NCBI RefSeq assembly: GCF_001297125.1
Contig: NZ_LHPC01000034.1
Location: 124,001 to 188,000 of the forward strand
From: Pseudomonas sp. RIT-PI-q
GTDB taxonomy: Bacteria > Pseudomonadota > Gammaproteobacteria > Pseudomonadales > Pseudomonadaceae
Length of the DNA stretch: 64,000 nt
Reading direction: 5' to 3'
Of the stretch, positions 1 through 9,558 are shown piece by piece. How positions within the stretch are numbered: position 1 is the stretch's first letter; each line of letters opens with the position of its first letter. The notes below the pieces were generated by a model. It was not told the origin of the DNA and did no database searches. It was given only the letters and a program-made list of their open reading frames with translations. The translations under genes were made by a program, and so were the position numbers.

Positions 1-177
1 CAATCCACAATAGTGATCGAATCGCCGCTCTTAAAATCAGTGACAACTGAAGTCGACCAGAAGTACGTGACTACTACAGACAATCCCTGGCCGCGAGCGT
101 TGCTTGTCTTATATCGAACAGGTGATTCCTTGTACACAACTAAGGGTCAAGTTAATGCAGTTATACAACGGGTCTAA
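1..177 (+). CDS. C-terminal end of an unidentified protein (cut by window edge)
   Basis: Frame 1 is open from the first base to a TAA at 175-177, giving 58 residues that end in NAVIQRV. The start lies left of the window. The composition (TTTDNPWPRALLVLYRTGD) looks like ordinary protein, but the stretch is too short to place in a family. The 58-codon open frame is the only evidence, so it could be chance. Confidence 0.4.
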   Translation, partial: QSTIVIESPLLKSVTTEVDQKYVTTTDNPWPRALLVLYRTGDSLYTTKGQVNAVIQRV

Positions 178-1022
178 CGACAAACAAAGACGTCTCAATA
201 TTAGGTTGTCGGGCTTATTGAGTTCGTATGCATACAGCTATATTCGATTTCTCCGATAAGAGAGGCGAAGGCGCGACATCTGATATCCAAGCTACTCGCG
301 GCTTTATGGCTATATCTAGAACGGCAACCTATGCAGAGCGTAACAACCTTACTGCTTTGTGGCTACTTCCTAAAGCCCCACCCACTCACACCAATTTTGT
401 TTGACGTGATTAGCGGGTTCTAGCTGGCAGAACGTGTGATGAATACGTCACTCTCAGCGCGCCGCCTTCTATCAAAAACCGGAGGCAAAATGAGTCCTTG
501 AGGTGCGGCAGGGGGCAAAAAACAATGTCATAAAGACTTGCATCTCAATCGGTGCCGAGGCGCGGCCGGTGCACGGTATAGCCGGAGCGGTGACTGTCCT
601 TAAAAAACGGGTTGAAAATGAGGGGGATAGGGCGCGAATCTACTTGCGGTTAAGTTACGTTAATAAAAAACATCTCATTATGATAATTTGAACGCCGCAT
701 GAAGAGTAATTATCAACAGCGTCGTGTTGAGGGCTCTATTTGGTGGTTTGTTTTTTGTGGTATGCATTTATTTTTCGTAACTGATTCGGTGCGACAAAAT
801 ACCGCATATGAAATAAATAATTTGCTCGTTTATGTTGATTGAATGTGTTTTTATTTGGTAACAATTCATCGAGTTGGAAGGCTAGTCTCCAATGCGATGA
901 ATTATAATTCAATTAGATTTGAATGTTTCGGTTTGATCTAAAAATTTGCCAGTACTTGGCGGGCTTAAGTGTTGGCGATCGAAACTCAACTGCATTGCAC
1001 AAGCTGCTCTAGAGGTCGTGAG
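178..1022. other. Non-coding stretch upstream of cyoA
   Basis: About 850 bases without a convincing gene. The last 300 bases are AT-rich and probably hold the cyo promoter. I looked for an Anr/FNR box (TTGAT-N4-ATCAA) near 935-960 and found no acceptable match. The small open frame at 503-691 has no usable ribosome site or recognisable sequence. Confidence 0.5.
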
Positions 1023-1967
1023 ATGAGTAAAAACAGGTACCCCAGATTACTAGGCTTATTGCCGCTGCTCGGCACGTTGTTGCTGGGAGGCTGTAATATG
1101 ACCTTGTTTGATCCTACGGGCCAGGTGGGCCTGGATGAACGAAACCTGATCATCACTGCAACGCTGCTGATGCTGTTGGTCGTCGTGCCGGTCATCGTCC
1201 TGACTTTCCTGTTCGCGTGGAAATATCGCGCGTCGAACACGAACGCCATCTATACGCCAAAGTGGTCGCACTCCGTCAAGATTGAAATCGCAGTATGGAC
1301 CATTCCTGTACTGATCATCACCGTCCTGGGTTACATCACCTACGTGTCGACCCACGCGCTGGATCCGTACCGTCCGCTCGAATCCAACGTCAAGCCGATC
1401 ACCATTGAAGTGGTCGCGATGGACTGGAAATGGCTGTTCATCTACCCGGAACAAGGTATCGCTACGGTCAACAAGATCGTGTTCCCGGCTAACACTCCAA
1501 TCAACTTCAGAGTCACTTCCGACACCGTGATGAATTCGTTCTTCATTCCGGGTCTGGGCGGCCAGATTTACGCCATGGCCGGTATGCAGACGAAGCTGCA
1601 CCTGATGGCCAACCGCAACGCTGAAATGGACGGGATCTCCGCCAACTACAGCGGCGCTGGTTTCACCGGCATGAAGTTCAAAGCAATCTCTACTTCTCAG
1701 GCGGACTTCGATGCCTGGATCAGTGATGTCAAGAAGGCACCTAAACAGCTTGAACAAGCTGAATACGCAGCCCTTTCCAAGCCAAGCCAGAACAACCCAG
1801 TCGAGCTCTACTCCTCGGTCACGCCAAACCTGTTCCAGATCATCGTCGACAAGTACGAAGGCATGAAACCGGGTCCGAAAGTGAACCACGAGAAGAAAGA
1901 GAAGGAAGTGGTCGCCACGCAAGGGATGGACATGAACGCGCATTCAGCTGCCGAGGCAGAGGAGTAA
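1023..1967 (+). CDS. cyoA: Cytochrome bo3 ubiquinol oxidase subunit II
   Basis: Subunit II of the proton-pumping cytochrome o ubiquinol oxidase in the inner membrane, 314 residues. An N-terminal lipoprotein signal ends in the lipobox LLGGC (Cys24), followed by two membrane segments (about residues 43-65 and 85-107) and a periplasmic cupredoxin-like domain. Like other quinol oxidases, it shows no obvious Cu-A cysteine pair. The ATG at 1023 is chosen over the upstream in-frame start at 969 because it places a normal lipoprotein signal peptide at the N-terminus. It is the first gene of cyoABCDE, with 3 bases before cyoB. Confidence 0.97.
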   Translation: MSKNRYPRLLGLLPLLGTLLLGGCNMTLFDPTGQVGLDERNLIITATLLMLLVVVPVIVLTFLFAWKYRASNTNAIYTPKWSHSVKIEIAVWTIPVLIITVLGYITYVSTHALDPYRPLESNVKPITIEVVAMDWKWLFIYPEQGIATVNKIVFPANTPINFRVTSDTVMNSFFIPGLGGQIYAMAGMQTKLHLMANRNAEMDGISANYSGAGFTGMKFKAISTSQADFDAWISDVKKAPKQLEQAEYAALSKPSQNNPVELYSSVTPNLFQIIVDKYEGMKPGPKVNHEKKEKEVVATQGMDMNAHSAAEAEE

Positions 1968-1970
1968 ACG

Positions 1971-3995
1971 ATGTTTGGTAAATTAAGTTGGGAAGCGGTT
2001 CCGTTCCATGAGCCGATCGTGATGATTACCATCGCCATGATCGCGCTCGGTGGTCTGGCGGTGTTCGCTGCAATCACCTACTTCAAGAAGTGGACCTACC
2101 TGTGGAGCGAGTGGCTGACTTCGGTCGACCACAAGAAAATCGGCGTCATGTACGTCATTGTCGCCATGGTCATGCTACTGCGTGGTTTTGCGGACGCCAT
2201 TATGATGCGTACCCAGCTGGCCATGGCCACCGAGGGGTCTCCTGGCTACCTGCCGCCTGAACACTATGACCAGATTTTCACCGCTCACGGTGTGATCATG
2301 ATCATCTTCATGGCGATGCCTTTCTTTACCGGCCTGATGAACCTTGTCTTGCCGCTGCAGATTGGTGCGCGTGACGTTGCGTTCCCGCTCGTGAACTCCT
2401 TGAGCTTCTGGCTGCTGGTATCCGGTGTTGTGCTGGTGAACGTGTCTCTGGGCGTCGGCGAATTTGCCCGTACCGGTTGGGTTGCGTATCCGCCGCTGTC
2501 GGAACTGGGCTACAGCCCGGGCGTGGGTGTGGACTACTACATCTGGGCGCTACAGCTATCGGGTCTGGGGACGACGCTGACGGGGATCAACTTCCTGGTC
2601 ACCGTGCTGAAAATGCGTACCCCGGGCATGAAACTGATGGACATGCCGATCTTCACTTGGACCTGCACCTGGGCCAACGTTTTGATCGTCGCTTCTTTCC
2701 CGATCCTGACCGCTACACTGGCACTGCTGTCGCTTGATCGTTACCTGGATTTCCACATTTTCACCAATGAGCTTGGTGGCAATCCGATGATGTACGTCAA
2801 CCTGTTCTGGGCGTGGGGTCACCCAGAGGTGTACATATTGGTGCTACCGGCCTTTGGCGTTTTCTCGGAAGTGATCTCCACATTTACTGGTAAACACCTG
2901 TTCGGCCATCGCTCGATGATTTACGCCAGCTTCGGGATCACGGTATTAGGCTTCATGGTTTGGCTGCACCACTTCTTCACGATGGGGTCGGGTGCCAACG
3001 TCAACGCCTTCTTCGGTCTGGCGACGATGCTGATTTCGATCCCGACGGGGGTGAAGCTATTCAACTGGCTGTTCACCATCTACCAGGGCCGTCTGCGTTT
3101 CACCAGCCAGGTTCTGTGGACCCTGGGCTTCATGGTGACCTTCGCCATCGGCGGCATGACCGGCGTACTGTTGGCCATTCCGGGTGCTGACTTCGTTCTG
3201 CACAACAGCTTGTTCGTGATCGCTCACTTCCATAACGTGATCATCGGCGGCGCCGTGTTCGGCTACATCGCTGGTTTCACCTTCTACTTCCCGAAAGCGT
3301 TCGGCTTCAAGCTGCATGAAGGTTGGGGCAAAGCTGCATTCTGGTTCTGGATCACCGGCTTTTTCGGCGCGTTCATGCCGCTATACGCCTTGGGCTTCAT
3401 GGGCATGACCCGTCGTTTGAACGCCACCACCAACCCTGAGTGGACGCCATATCTGCACGTTGCATTGTTCGGCGCGATCCTGATCGCCTGCGGTATCGCC
3501 TGCCAGTTGATTCAGCTCTATGTCAGCGTGCGTGATCGCAAGCACAACATGTGCGAATCCGGCGACCCATGGAATGCTCGCACCCTGGAATGGTCGACCT
3601 CGTCACCACCTCCGGTCTACAACTTTGCCGTGCTGCCTAAGGCTGGCTGCATCGACCCGTTCACTGAAGCCAAGGAAGACGGTACTGCGTACCAGACTCC
3701 GGTCAAGTACGAGCCGATCCACATGCCAAACAACACCGCCACCGGCCTGGTCATGGGTGCTCTGTTGACCGTGTTCGGTTTCGCGATGATCTGGCAGATC
3801 TGGTGGATGGCCATCTTCGGTCTCGCTGGCACCGTGATTTACTTTGTGATCCACGCTGCCCGTGATGACCAAGGCTACATGGTGCCGGTCGATGTGATCG
3901 AACGCACCGAAGCCGAGCAGCGCAAACGTCTGGTAGCCGCAGGGAAAATCCCGGCTGGTGCCACCCGTGTTGAAACCTCGTCGGAACAGGCTTAA
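1971..3995 (+). CDS. cyoB: Cytochrome bo3 ubiquinol oxidase subunit I
   Basis: Catalytic heme-copper subunit, 674 residues, close to the E. coli length. It oxidises ubiquinol, reduces oxygen to water and pumps protons. Visible ligands are HGVIMIIFMAMPF (low-spin heme His), WGHPEVYI (Cu-B His with the cross-linked Tyr), HHFF (two Cu-B His) and HFHNVIIGG (heme o3 and heme b His). About 15 membrane segments are expected. It follows cyoA closely and sits 3 bases before cyoC, so the genes are surely co-transcribed. Confidence 0.98.
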   Translation: MFGKLSWEAVPFHEPIVMITIAMIALGGLAVFAAITYFKKWTYLWSEWLTSVDHKKIGVMYVIVAMVMLLRGFADAIMMRTQLAMATEGSPGYLPPEHYDQIFTAHGVIMIIFMAMPFFTGLMNLVLPLQIGARDVAFPLVNSLSFWLLVSGVVLVNVSLGVGEFARTGWVAYPPLSELGYSPGVGVDYYIWALQLSGLGTTLTGINFLVTVLKMRTPGMKLMDMPIFTWTCTWANVLIVASFPILTATLALLSLDRYLDFHIFTNELGGNPMMYVNLFWAWGHPEVYILVLPAFGVFSEVISTFTGKHLFGHRSMIYASFGITVLGFMVWLHHFFTMGSGANVNAFFGLATMLISIPTGVKLFNWLFTIYQGRLRFTSQVLWTLGFMVTFAIGGMTGVLLAIPGADFVLHNSLFVIAHFHNVIIGGAVFGYIAGFTFYFPKAFGFKLHEGWGKAAFWFWITGFFGAFMPLYALGFMGMTRRLNATTNPEWTPYLHVALFGAILIACGIACQLIQLYVSVRDRKHNMCESGDPWNARTLEWSTSSPPPVYNFAVLPKAGCIDPFTEAKEDGTAYQTPVKYEPIHMPNNTATGLVMGALLTVFGFAMIWQIWWMAIFGLAGTVIYFVIHAARDDQGYMVPVDVIERTEAEQRKRLVAAGKIPAGATRVETSSEQA

Positions 3996-3998
3996 ACC

Positions 3999-4625
3999 AT
4001 GTCGAACTTAGTGACCAATGCTGGACACACCCATGTCGATGGACATGGGCACGATGACCATCTCCACGACTCGGGCGAGATGACCGTATTCGGTTTCTGG
4101 CTCTACCTGATGACCGACTGCATTCTGTTTGCGTCGATCTTCGCGGTGTACGCGGTACTGGTTAACAACGTAGCGGGTGGCCCGTCGGGCCACGACATCT
4201 TTGAGCTGCCCTATGTGCTGGGCGAAACCGCCTGCCTATTGCTCAGCTCGATCACCTATGGCTTCGCCATGCTGGCGTTGTTCAAGGGCAAAAAGAAAGC
4301 GGTGTTGGGCTGGTTGGCCATCACTTTCCTGCTCGGCCTGGGCTTCATCGGCATGGAGATCAACGAGTTCCACAAGCTGATCTCCGAGGGCTACGGCCCT
4401 AGCCGCAGCGGCTTCCTGTCCGGGTTCTTCACCCTGGTCAGCACTCACGGTCTGCACGTGACCAGTGGCCTGATCTGGATGGCGATCATGATGTATCAGG
4501 TCAACAAGCACGGCCTGACGTCGACCAACAAAACCCGTTTGAGCTGCCTGAGCCTGTTCTGGCACTTCCTGGACGTGGTGTGGATCTGCGTATTCACCGT
4601 TGTTTACCTGATGGGGACTCTGTAA
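3999..4625 (+). CDS. cyoC: Cytochrome bo3 ubiquinol oxidase subunit III
   Basis: Subunit III of the bo3 oxidase, 208 residues with about five membrane segments. A His-rich N-terminus (HTHVDGHGHDDHLHD) is typical of pseudomonad CyoC. Motifs EINEFHKL and STHGLHVTSG match the heme-copper oxidase subunit III family. The stop overlaps the start of cyoD by one base (TAATG), suggesting translational coupling. Confidence 0.97.
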   Translation: MSNLVTNAGHTHVDGHGHDDHLHDSGEMTVFGFWLYLMTDCILFASIFAVYAVLVNNVAGGPSGHDIFELPYVLGETACLLLSSITYGFAMLALFKGKKKAVLGWLAITFLLGLGFIGMEINEFHKLISEGYGPSRSGFLSGFFTLVSTHGLHVTSGLIWMAIMMYQVNKHGLTSTNKTRLSCLSLFWHFLDVVWICVFTVVYLMGTL

Positions 4626-4966
4626 TGGCTAATGCACACTCCCATGACGGCCACGGCCACGACGATAGCCACGGCAGCGTCAAGTCCTACGTCATCGGCT
4701 TCATCCTGTCGGTGATCCTGACGATCATTCCTTTCGGCCTGGTGATGTACCCATCGCTGCCGAAAGCCATGACGCTGTGGATCGTACTGGCCTTCGCCGT
4801 GATCCAGGTGCTGGTGCACCTGGTGTACTTCCTCCACCTGGACCGTTCGACTACCCAGCGTGACAACGTGATCGCGTTTGTTTTCTCCGCATTGGTAATC
4901 GTCCTGCTGGTTGGCCTGTCGCTGTGGATCATGTTCAGCATCCACACCGCCATGATGGCGCACTGA
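4625..4966 (+). CDS. cyoD: Cytochrome bo3 ubiquinol oxidase subunit IV
   Basis: Small 113-residue subunit IV with a His/Asp-rich N-terminus and three membrane segments. It helps assemble or stabilise the Cu-B site in the E. coli enzyme. The start at 4625 is chosen because it overlaps the cyoC stop and gives the family-typical N-terminus; the frame is open further upstream to 4580, but that part lies inside cyoC. Motif VLVHLVYFLHLD is characteristic of COX4/CyoD. Confidence 0.96.
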   Translation: MANAHSHDGHGHDDSHGSVKSYVIGFILSVILTIIPFGLVMYPSLPKAMTLWIVLAFAVIQVLVHLVYFLHLDRSTTQRDNVIAFVFSALVIVLLVGLSLWIMFSIHTAMMAH

Positions 4967-4977
4967 GGAAAGTCCGG

Positions 4978-5868
4978 ATGTCCTTTAAGCACTTTATCCA
5001 AATCACCAAACCGGGGATCATTTTCGGTAACGTGCTTTCTGTGGCGGGCGGATTTTTCCTGGCCTCGAAAGGGCATGTCGATCTGGCCATATTACTGGCC
5101 GCCATGATCGGCACGTCCCTAGTCGTCGCCTCCGGTTGCGTGTTCAACAACTGCATCGACCGCGACATCGACCTGAAGATGGAACGCACCAAGAACCGGG
5201 TTCTGGTTCAGGGCTTGATCTCCCTGAAACTGGCCCTGGTCTATGCGACCGTCCTGGGTGTTGCCGGCGTTGTGTTGTTGTACACGGTGGCTAACCCGCT
5301 GGCTGCGCTGTTCGCGGTGATCGGTTTCGTCATCTACGTCGGCTTCTACAGTCTGTACTTCAAGCGCAAGTCGGTTCACGGCACGCTGGTGGGCAGTCTG
5401 TCGGGCGCCATGCCGCCGGTGATTGGCTACGTCGCGGTGACTAATAGCTTCGACATGGCCGCATTGACGTTGCTGGTGATGTTCAGCCTGTGGCAGATGC
5501 CGCACTCCTACGCCATTGCGATCTTCCGCTTCAACGATTATCTGGCTGCATCGATACCGGTGTTGCCAGTAAAACGCGGAATCCAAGTGGCCAAGAAGCA
5601 TATCCTGCTCTACATCCTGGCCTTCCTCGTGGCGACCTTGATGCTGACCTTCAGTGGCTACACCGGCATGAGCTACCTCGCCGTCGCCGCAGCCATGGGC
5701 ATGTACTGGTTGTACATGGCCTGGAGCGGTTACAAGGCAGTGGATGACACGGTCTGGGCACGCAAGTTGTTCGTGTTCTCGATCTTCACCATTACCGCGT
5801 TAAGCGTGATGATGTCCCTGGATTTCCAGGCAGCCAAAGAGTTTCTGGTCACTTGCGCAGTCGTTTGA
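4978..5868 (+). CDS. cyoE: Protoheme IX farnesyltransferase (heme O synthase)
   Basis: Converts heme B to heme O by adding a farnesyl group, supplying the cofactor of the oxidase encoded just upstream. 296 residues, polytopic UbiA-family prenyltransferase. The diphosphate-binding motif NNCIDRDIDLKMERTKNR is at about residues 56-73. The ATG at 4978 follows an AGGAAAG ribosome site 11 bases after cyoD and gives the usual MSFKHFIQITKPG N-terminus. It is the last gene of the cyo operon; no strong terminator hairpin was seen after it. Confidence 0.97.
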   Translation: MSFKHFIQITKPGIIFGNVLSVAGGFFLASKGHVDLAILLAAMIGTSLVVASGCVFNNCIDRDIDLKMERTKNRVLVQGLISLKLALVYATVLGVAGVVLLYTVANPLAALFAVIGFVIYVGFYSLYFKRKSVHGTLVGSLSGAMPPVIGYVAVTNSFDMAALTLLVMFSLWQMPHSYAIAIFRFNDYLAASIPVLPVKRGIQVAKKHILLYILAFLVATLMLTFSGYTGMSYLAVAAAMGMYWLYMAWSGYKAVDDTVWARKLFVFSIFTITALSVMMSLDFQAAKEFLVTCAVV

Positions 5869-6132
5869 TGTGCTGAATTTGAACACAAAAGCTTCGTTGA
5901 TCTTAGGCGCGTCGATTTTTTGGCCGTTGAATTGGAAATCGTCTCTGGGTGCTACTTGTACCCTTGAACATGAATATGGCCAAACATCGTGCCACCGTAC
6001 ATTTCAATATGGAGCGCCATGGCGCTGGCACAGAGCCTAGGGTTTCAAGCTAGTCGGTGCGTTGATCATCATTCTACTTATCCTTGGGTATTCGGCATGG
6101 GCGTACTACGCGTTCTGTGGAAAAACGAGTCT

Positions 6133-6290
6133 TGGTAGCACGCGATCAATGACGGTGAAACGCTGACTTACTCGTTCATCGAAGCACTGCAAGCGAGCGA
6201 TCCTGGATAGGCGTGCGCTTTATCGGCGGCGTGCTCATCCTAAGCGGCATGACTGATGTCATACAACGAGTGGCGTCCGGCGCGTCGCAG
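6133..6290 (+). pseudogene. Remnant of the C-terminus of CcoN (cbb3 oxidase subunit I)
   Basis: Three short pieces in shifting frames read like the end of CcoN: HAINDGETLTYSFIEALQAS, then WIGVRFIGGVLILSGM, then MSYNEWRPAR. CcoN ends with the same order (LTYSF, IRxxGG...GM, MAYNxWRT). A stop codon and two frame changes interrupt it, so it is dead. It lies 265 bases after cyoE. The 5869-6132 stretch before it contains no gene I can identify. The match is by eye and memory. Confidence 0.6.
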
Positions 6291-6299
6291 ATGTGGCGA

Positions 6300-6950
6300 T
6301 GGCCGAGCGGGGGATCGAAGATCGACATAGCCTGAAGAGAATAGGGTCAGGGTGTGCGTGAGGAGCAGGCCGCAATGTCCTTTGCGAATGAATGCTCCTC
6401 GGACGTTGATTGAAATCCCGTAAGCCAGTGCTTTTTTATAGAAGCCTACGAATTCACCCATCGAATAATCAAGATGGCGGGCTGATGTTTTGGCAAATCC
6501 GTAGAGGCTGAGCGGGCGCAAATCGATGCTGCTGACCCTCGCGCTACATATTCATCGATGATCGCTTCAGCCTGTTCCAGACGTCCTTGACGTCAAAGCC
6601 GTGAGAGCTGACACCGGGTCATGACCCAGTTTTGCCCCACTCAATTAATCCCATCAACGGTGCGCTCATAAGCGTCTTTAGTGGGAGTGGGGCGGTTGGC
6701 GTTATGAAGAAACGCAGGGCCATCCAGAGATGTTGAAAACAGGATATTGTACCGCTCAGCGAAATCTAGGATGACGTCTGATAGGTGGTGCAACGTCGTA
6801 GTAATGACGTACTGAATGCTACGCTTCTCAACTTTATTTTCGCCTCTACCGCTTCGACGATTTGTTTGATTCAGTTAAAAGCCAGTAAAAGCTCAGCACC
6901 TTGAAACTCGACAGTCAGCACCTTTGAAGGTGCGTAAAAATCGCCTACAA
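6300..6950 (-). pseudogene. Broken radical SAM maturase of the His-Xaa-Ser system (HxsB-like)
   Basis: Reading the minus strand in shifting frames gives successive HxsB-like segments: VLTVEFQGAELLLAFN, IKQIVEAVEAK, YVITTTLHHL, FSTSLDGPAFLHNANRP, TKDAYERTVDGIN, EQAEAIIDEYVARG, SIDLRPLSLYGFAKT, EFVGFYKKALAY and SGYVDLRSP. The order is that of radical SAM maturases with a FSTSLDGP motif, as in His-Xaa-Ser HxsB proteins. Several frameshifts and stops kill it, and the N-terminal CxxxCxxC cluster motif is not visible. A further open segment with EYLEGEILEGVASN at about 6957-7055 could not be assigned. No other Hxs genes are visible. Confidence 0.65.
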
Positions 6951-7125
6951 CTTTGGCCCAAAATACGCTTCTGAGAAGTTGGCGGTATTGCTAGCCACAC
7001 CCTCAAGAATTTCTCCCTCCAGATACTCATGGTAGATCCCCGCAGGGGCGCTAGAGACAACCCACGTGTAGGTTTCAACCTGCCAACACGGAAAATTTAA
7101 ACGGGCCTGCAAAGTTCAGTTCAGG

Positions 7126-7737
7126 TCAGCGCAGATACATTTTGTCAGTCCGAACCATATTGATGGTGAGCGTGTCTCCAAAAATTCCGTTCGTCTCGAG
7201 TACAACCTTGTCCTTGGACGTGCTGCGAATGTCATAACGCTGGGATTGTGCCAGTTCGAACTGGGGGCCGGGATCCGCTTCAGTCATAGCGGCAGGCATA
7301 TTGAATGCCCGCGCGGGGACTGTTTGTGTGCCTAGTGTGGTGCTTGCAAGCGGGGCTTTAAAGTGAAGCAGCTTAATTACAAGCTCCTCGTCAGTTGCTT
7401 GCCATTCGCCGTTTCCGTCGTAGTGATAAACAGCTTTAAACGGCGTACCTGGTGTCGTGCTGACTGCCTCCATCGTACCTGAAACTCGGTATGCCTTATT
7501 CGCGAAGTACTGGATAGTCCCTTTGAACTTGAGGATGCACCCGCGATCAGGGTAGGAGAATTCCTCGTACCAATTTCCCAACAAGGCAAGGTTAACGCCA
7601 TCCTGAGATCTTATGGGGAAAATGTATGGTAGAACTGGCCCAGCTATTGTCGCAATGTTAGTGGCCCAGAAGATCATCGGTGTCAGGAACACCACCACGA
7701 CAATCCATGTTTTCTCGTATTGCTTGAGCCAATTCAT
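7126..7737 (-). CDS. Membrane-anchored hypothetical protein
   Basis: 203 residues, family not recognised. A short cytoplasmic start (MNWLKQYEKTW) is followed by one hydrophobic segment (about residues 12-37) and then a soluble, beta-rich domain of about 160 residues, probably periplasmic, with YPDRGCILKFKGTIQYF and YHYDGNGEW resembling a small barrel fold. The ATG at 7737 is chosen because it puts the membrane segment at the N-terminus; the frame stays open upstream to 8061, but that extension is unlike protein. It is divergent from the nuclease-like gene at 8114. Confidence 0.7.
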   Translation of the reverse strand: MNWLKQYEKTWIVVVVFLTPMIFWATNIATIAGPVLPYIFPIRSQDGVNLALLGNWYEEFSYPDRGCILKFKGTIQYFANKAYRVSGTMEAVSTTPGTPFKAVYHYDGNGEWQATDEELVIKLLHFKAPLASTTLGTQTVPARAFNMPAAMTEADPGPQFELAQSQRYDIRSTSKDKVVLETNGIFGDTLTINMVRTDKMYLR

Positions 7738-8113
7738 TTGAAATTCATTCCCTGAGTCGAGGTGAGAGGTGAGAGGTGCCAATCGCTGAGGAGGGAGATG
7801 AATTAGGTGCGATGCAGCACGATTACGCCAATGAAGGCTACAGACGTGCACAACGACTATCAGTCTTTCTGGCAGGATGAGGCTTTTCCCAATTGTAAGG
7901 GGACAGTTGTCGATGTGCATGGGAAATCCTGTTAAAGCCAAGGATGGCCAAGGACGCCAGATGCGTTCACAACTTCGTTGAACCATCTCAGAGTTTCGAC
8001 GTGCAGATCCGGTGCACGGAGTTTTCATAAAATAAGATCTACGTAGATCGGATAAGTCCAAATCCGAAATGTAGAATCAAGCGTTCAGGGATAATCGATA
8101 AGGTAAAACCACA
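7738..8113. other. Intergenic region between divergent genes
   Basis: 376 bases separating the divergent genes at 7737 and 8114. Apart from the 14-base palindrome listed at 8036-8049, I see a short direct repeat of GTGAGAG near 7761-7776 and no gene. Confidence 0.5.
8036..8049. promoter_or_regulatory. Perfect 14-base palindrome, possible operator
   Basis: GATCTACGTAGATC is a perfect inverted repeat 65 bases before the start of the nuclease-like gene at 8114, in the region where its promoter should be. It could be an operator; no regulator gene is adjacent, so this is only a candidate. Confidence 0.35.
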
Positions 8114-9493
8114 GTGGATGTTCGTCAGATTGAGCGTGCAAATACCAAAGCTTTCTACACATTGTTGGTGGATAAGCTGGGGGTAAACGCCTGGGTCAGG
8201 AGAAGGGGCGCTTTGGTGGAGCGTATCCGGGCGAGGGAGTCGAATATTGATCTGAAGAGGCCGATCGAGGCCCAGCTTTTCGTACCGCCGGAGGACGACA
8301 TTGACTGGTATATCTTGGTGGCTGAGTTGGCTTATGACTCCCCATACAGCGACTGTGCCTACAGCAGTGATCGAATCTATCCCTACGCCAACACCATCGG
8401 TGCCTTTGCAAAACAGCTTCGGGAAATCCCAAATGTGAACAGGGTTCTGAACAAGATGCTGGCTAACAATACGAAACCTGAGACGCAGATTTTCGAGCTG
8501 TTGACGGCATCGTTTTATCTAAAAAACGGGTACGAAGTTTCCTTCATCCCGGAGAACAGCATTGCTTGGCCGGACGGGAAAACTAAAAAGTCACCGGATC
8601 TACTCGTCAAGGACGGTGACATGCAGATGTACGTTGAGTGCAAACGAGCGGACAAGCAGACACAGTACTCACAGAGTGAGGAGGAGGCCTGGAGCGGCCT
8701 ATGGAGTCAGTTGAGCCGGCACATGCTTGAGGTTGCGCCTTGGTGCATCGTCGATCTGACCTTTCATGACCAGGTTTCTGATGCGACAGTGGATGAGGTG
8801 GTCAGGGTGGTGAATCTCGCTATCGAGAGTGGGTCTGACAAGGTTCGGGAAGGCTCCATCAGCGCTGAGATTCGCGATATCGATCGGGCGCACCTCGAGC
8901 GTCATTACCGTAGCAACGCTGTCAGGGCGAACAGCCCCCAGCATGAGCTGCTGTTATTTGGTGACATGGATAGCAATGAGAAACGCAGCATCGCGACGAT
9001 CGCTGGAAATATCGTCCGGCCGGGCACCTCGGACGTCTTTCTCAATATTTTTGTGGAGGAAGTTGCCAATTGCGTGGCCGCTCAATGGCGATGTGAGCAC
9101 GCGATTTCGCTTGAGCGGCGCTCACGTCATTTCAAGGGGCTTGCCAAAAATGGGATCTCCCAGATACCTCCAGATAAACGTGGGGTCGTACATGTCTGGT
9201 ACGAGACGGTTGAGGGGATCGACGTTGAGGAATTACGACGGAACAAGAACATCGACAGCCTTTCATTGTTCGATGCTTCCGAGACGATGGTGGAGGGTGT
9301 CCTGATTCACGGGGTGAACTATTACCCGTTTGAGAATCGCTACGAATGGGCGGAGACGGTACAGAGCTTCGCTCGCGTGCCGCACCTGATGAACCTCTAC
9401 CGTCACTCCTTGATGCTGTCTGCAGATGAAACACAAGAGGTTGAGGACGTCACCCATTGGGAACAGGACAAGGCTGCGAAAGGTAACCAGTAA
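8114..9493 (+). CDS. PD-(D/E)XK nuclease-like protein
   Basis: 459 residues from a GTG start, with AAGG about 11 bases upstream. The middle shows a PD-(D/E)XK nuclease core: conserved Glu in KPETQIFELLTASFYL (about 121-136), PDLLVKDG with Asp162, and MYVECKRAD with Glu175 and Lys177. The rest is not recognised. The fold is shared by restriction enzymes, repair nucleases and transposon nucleases, so a DNA-cutting role is an inference from three residues. It ends convergently against the zinc-finger gene at 9559, with a hairpin between them, and is divergent from 7126. Confidence 0.8.
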   Translation: MDVRQIERANTKAFYTLLVDKLGVNAWVRRRGALVERIRARESNIDLKRPIEAQLFVPPEDDIDWYILVAELAYDSPYSDCAYSSDRIYPYANTIGAFAKQLREIPNVNRVLNKMLANNTKPETQIFELLTASFYLKNGYEVSFIPENSIAWPDGKTKKSPDLLVKDGDMQMYVECKRADKQTQYSQSEEEAWSGLWSQLSRHMLEVAPWCIVDLTFHDQVSDATVDEVVRVVNLAIESGSDKVREGSISAEIRDIDRAHLERHYRSNAVRANSPQHELLLFGDMDSNEKRSIATIAGNIVRPGTSDVFLNIFVEEVANCVAAQWRCEHAISLERRSRHFKGLAKNGISQIPPDKRGVVHVWYETVEGIDVEELRRNKNIDSLSLFDASETMVEGVLIHGVNYYPFENRYEWAETVQSFARVPHLMNLYRHSLMLSADETQEVEDVTHWEQDKAAKGNQ

Positions 9494-9506
9494 TTCCGGG
9501 CAGAGC

Positions 9507-9530
9507 GGACGGTGCCAGAAAGCACCGTCC
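9507..9530. terminator. Hairpin between convergent genes
   Basis: GGACGGTGC, a 6-base loop, then GCACCGTCC: a perfect 9-base-pair stem between the convergent ends at 9493 and 9559. No strong T-run follows on either side, so it may be a bidirectional terminator of moderate strength. Confidence 0.6.
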
Positions 9531-9558
9531 TGTGTGAGGCTATGGTTCCGTTGTCAGG

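Noticed and set aside
503..691. 62-codon frame before cyoA
   Set aside because: No ribosome site, no recognisable sequence, AT-rich surroundings.
935..962. Possible Anr/FNR box before cyoA
   Set aside because: The TTGAT half has no matching ATCAA half at the right spacing.
1056..1943. Long minus-strand open frame opposite cyoA (295 codons)
   Set aside because: Shadow of cyoA; His/Arg/Asp-rich composition is an artefact of the opposite strand of a GC-rich gene.
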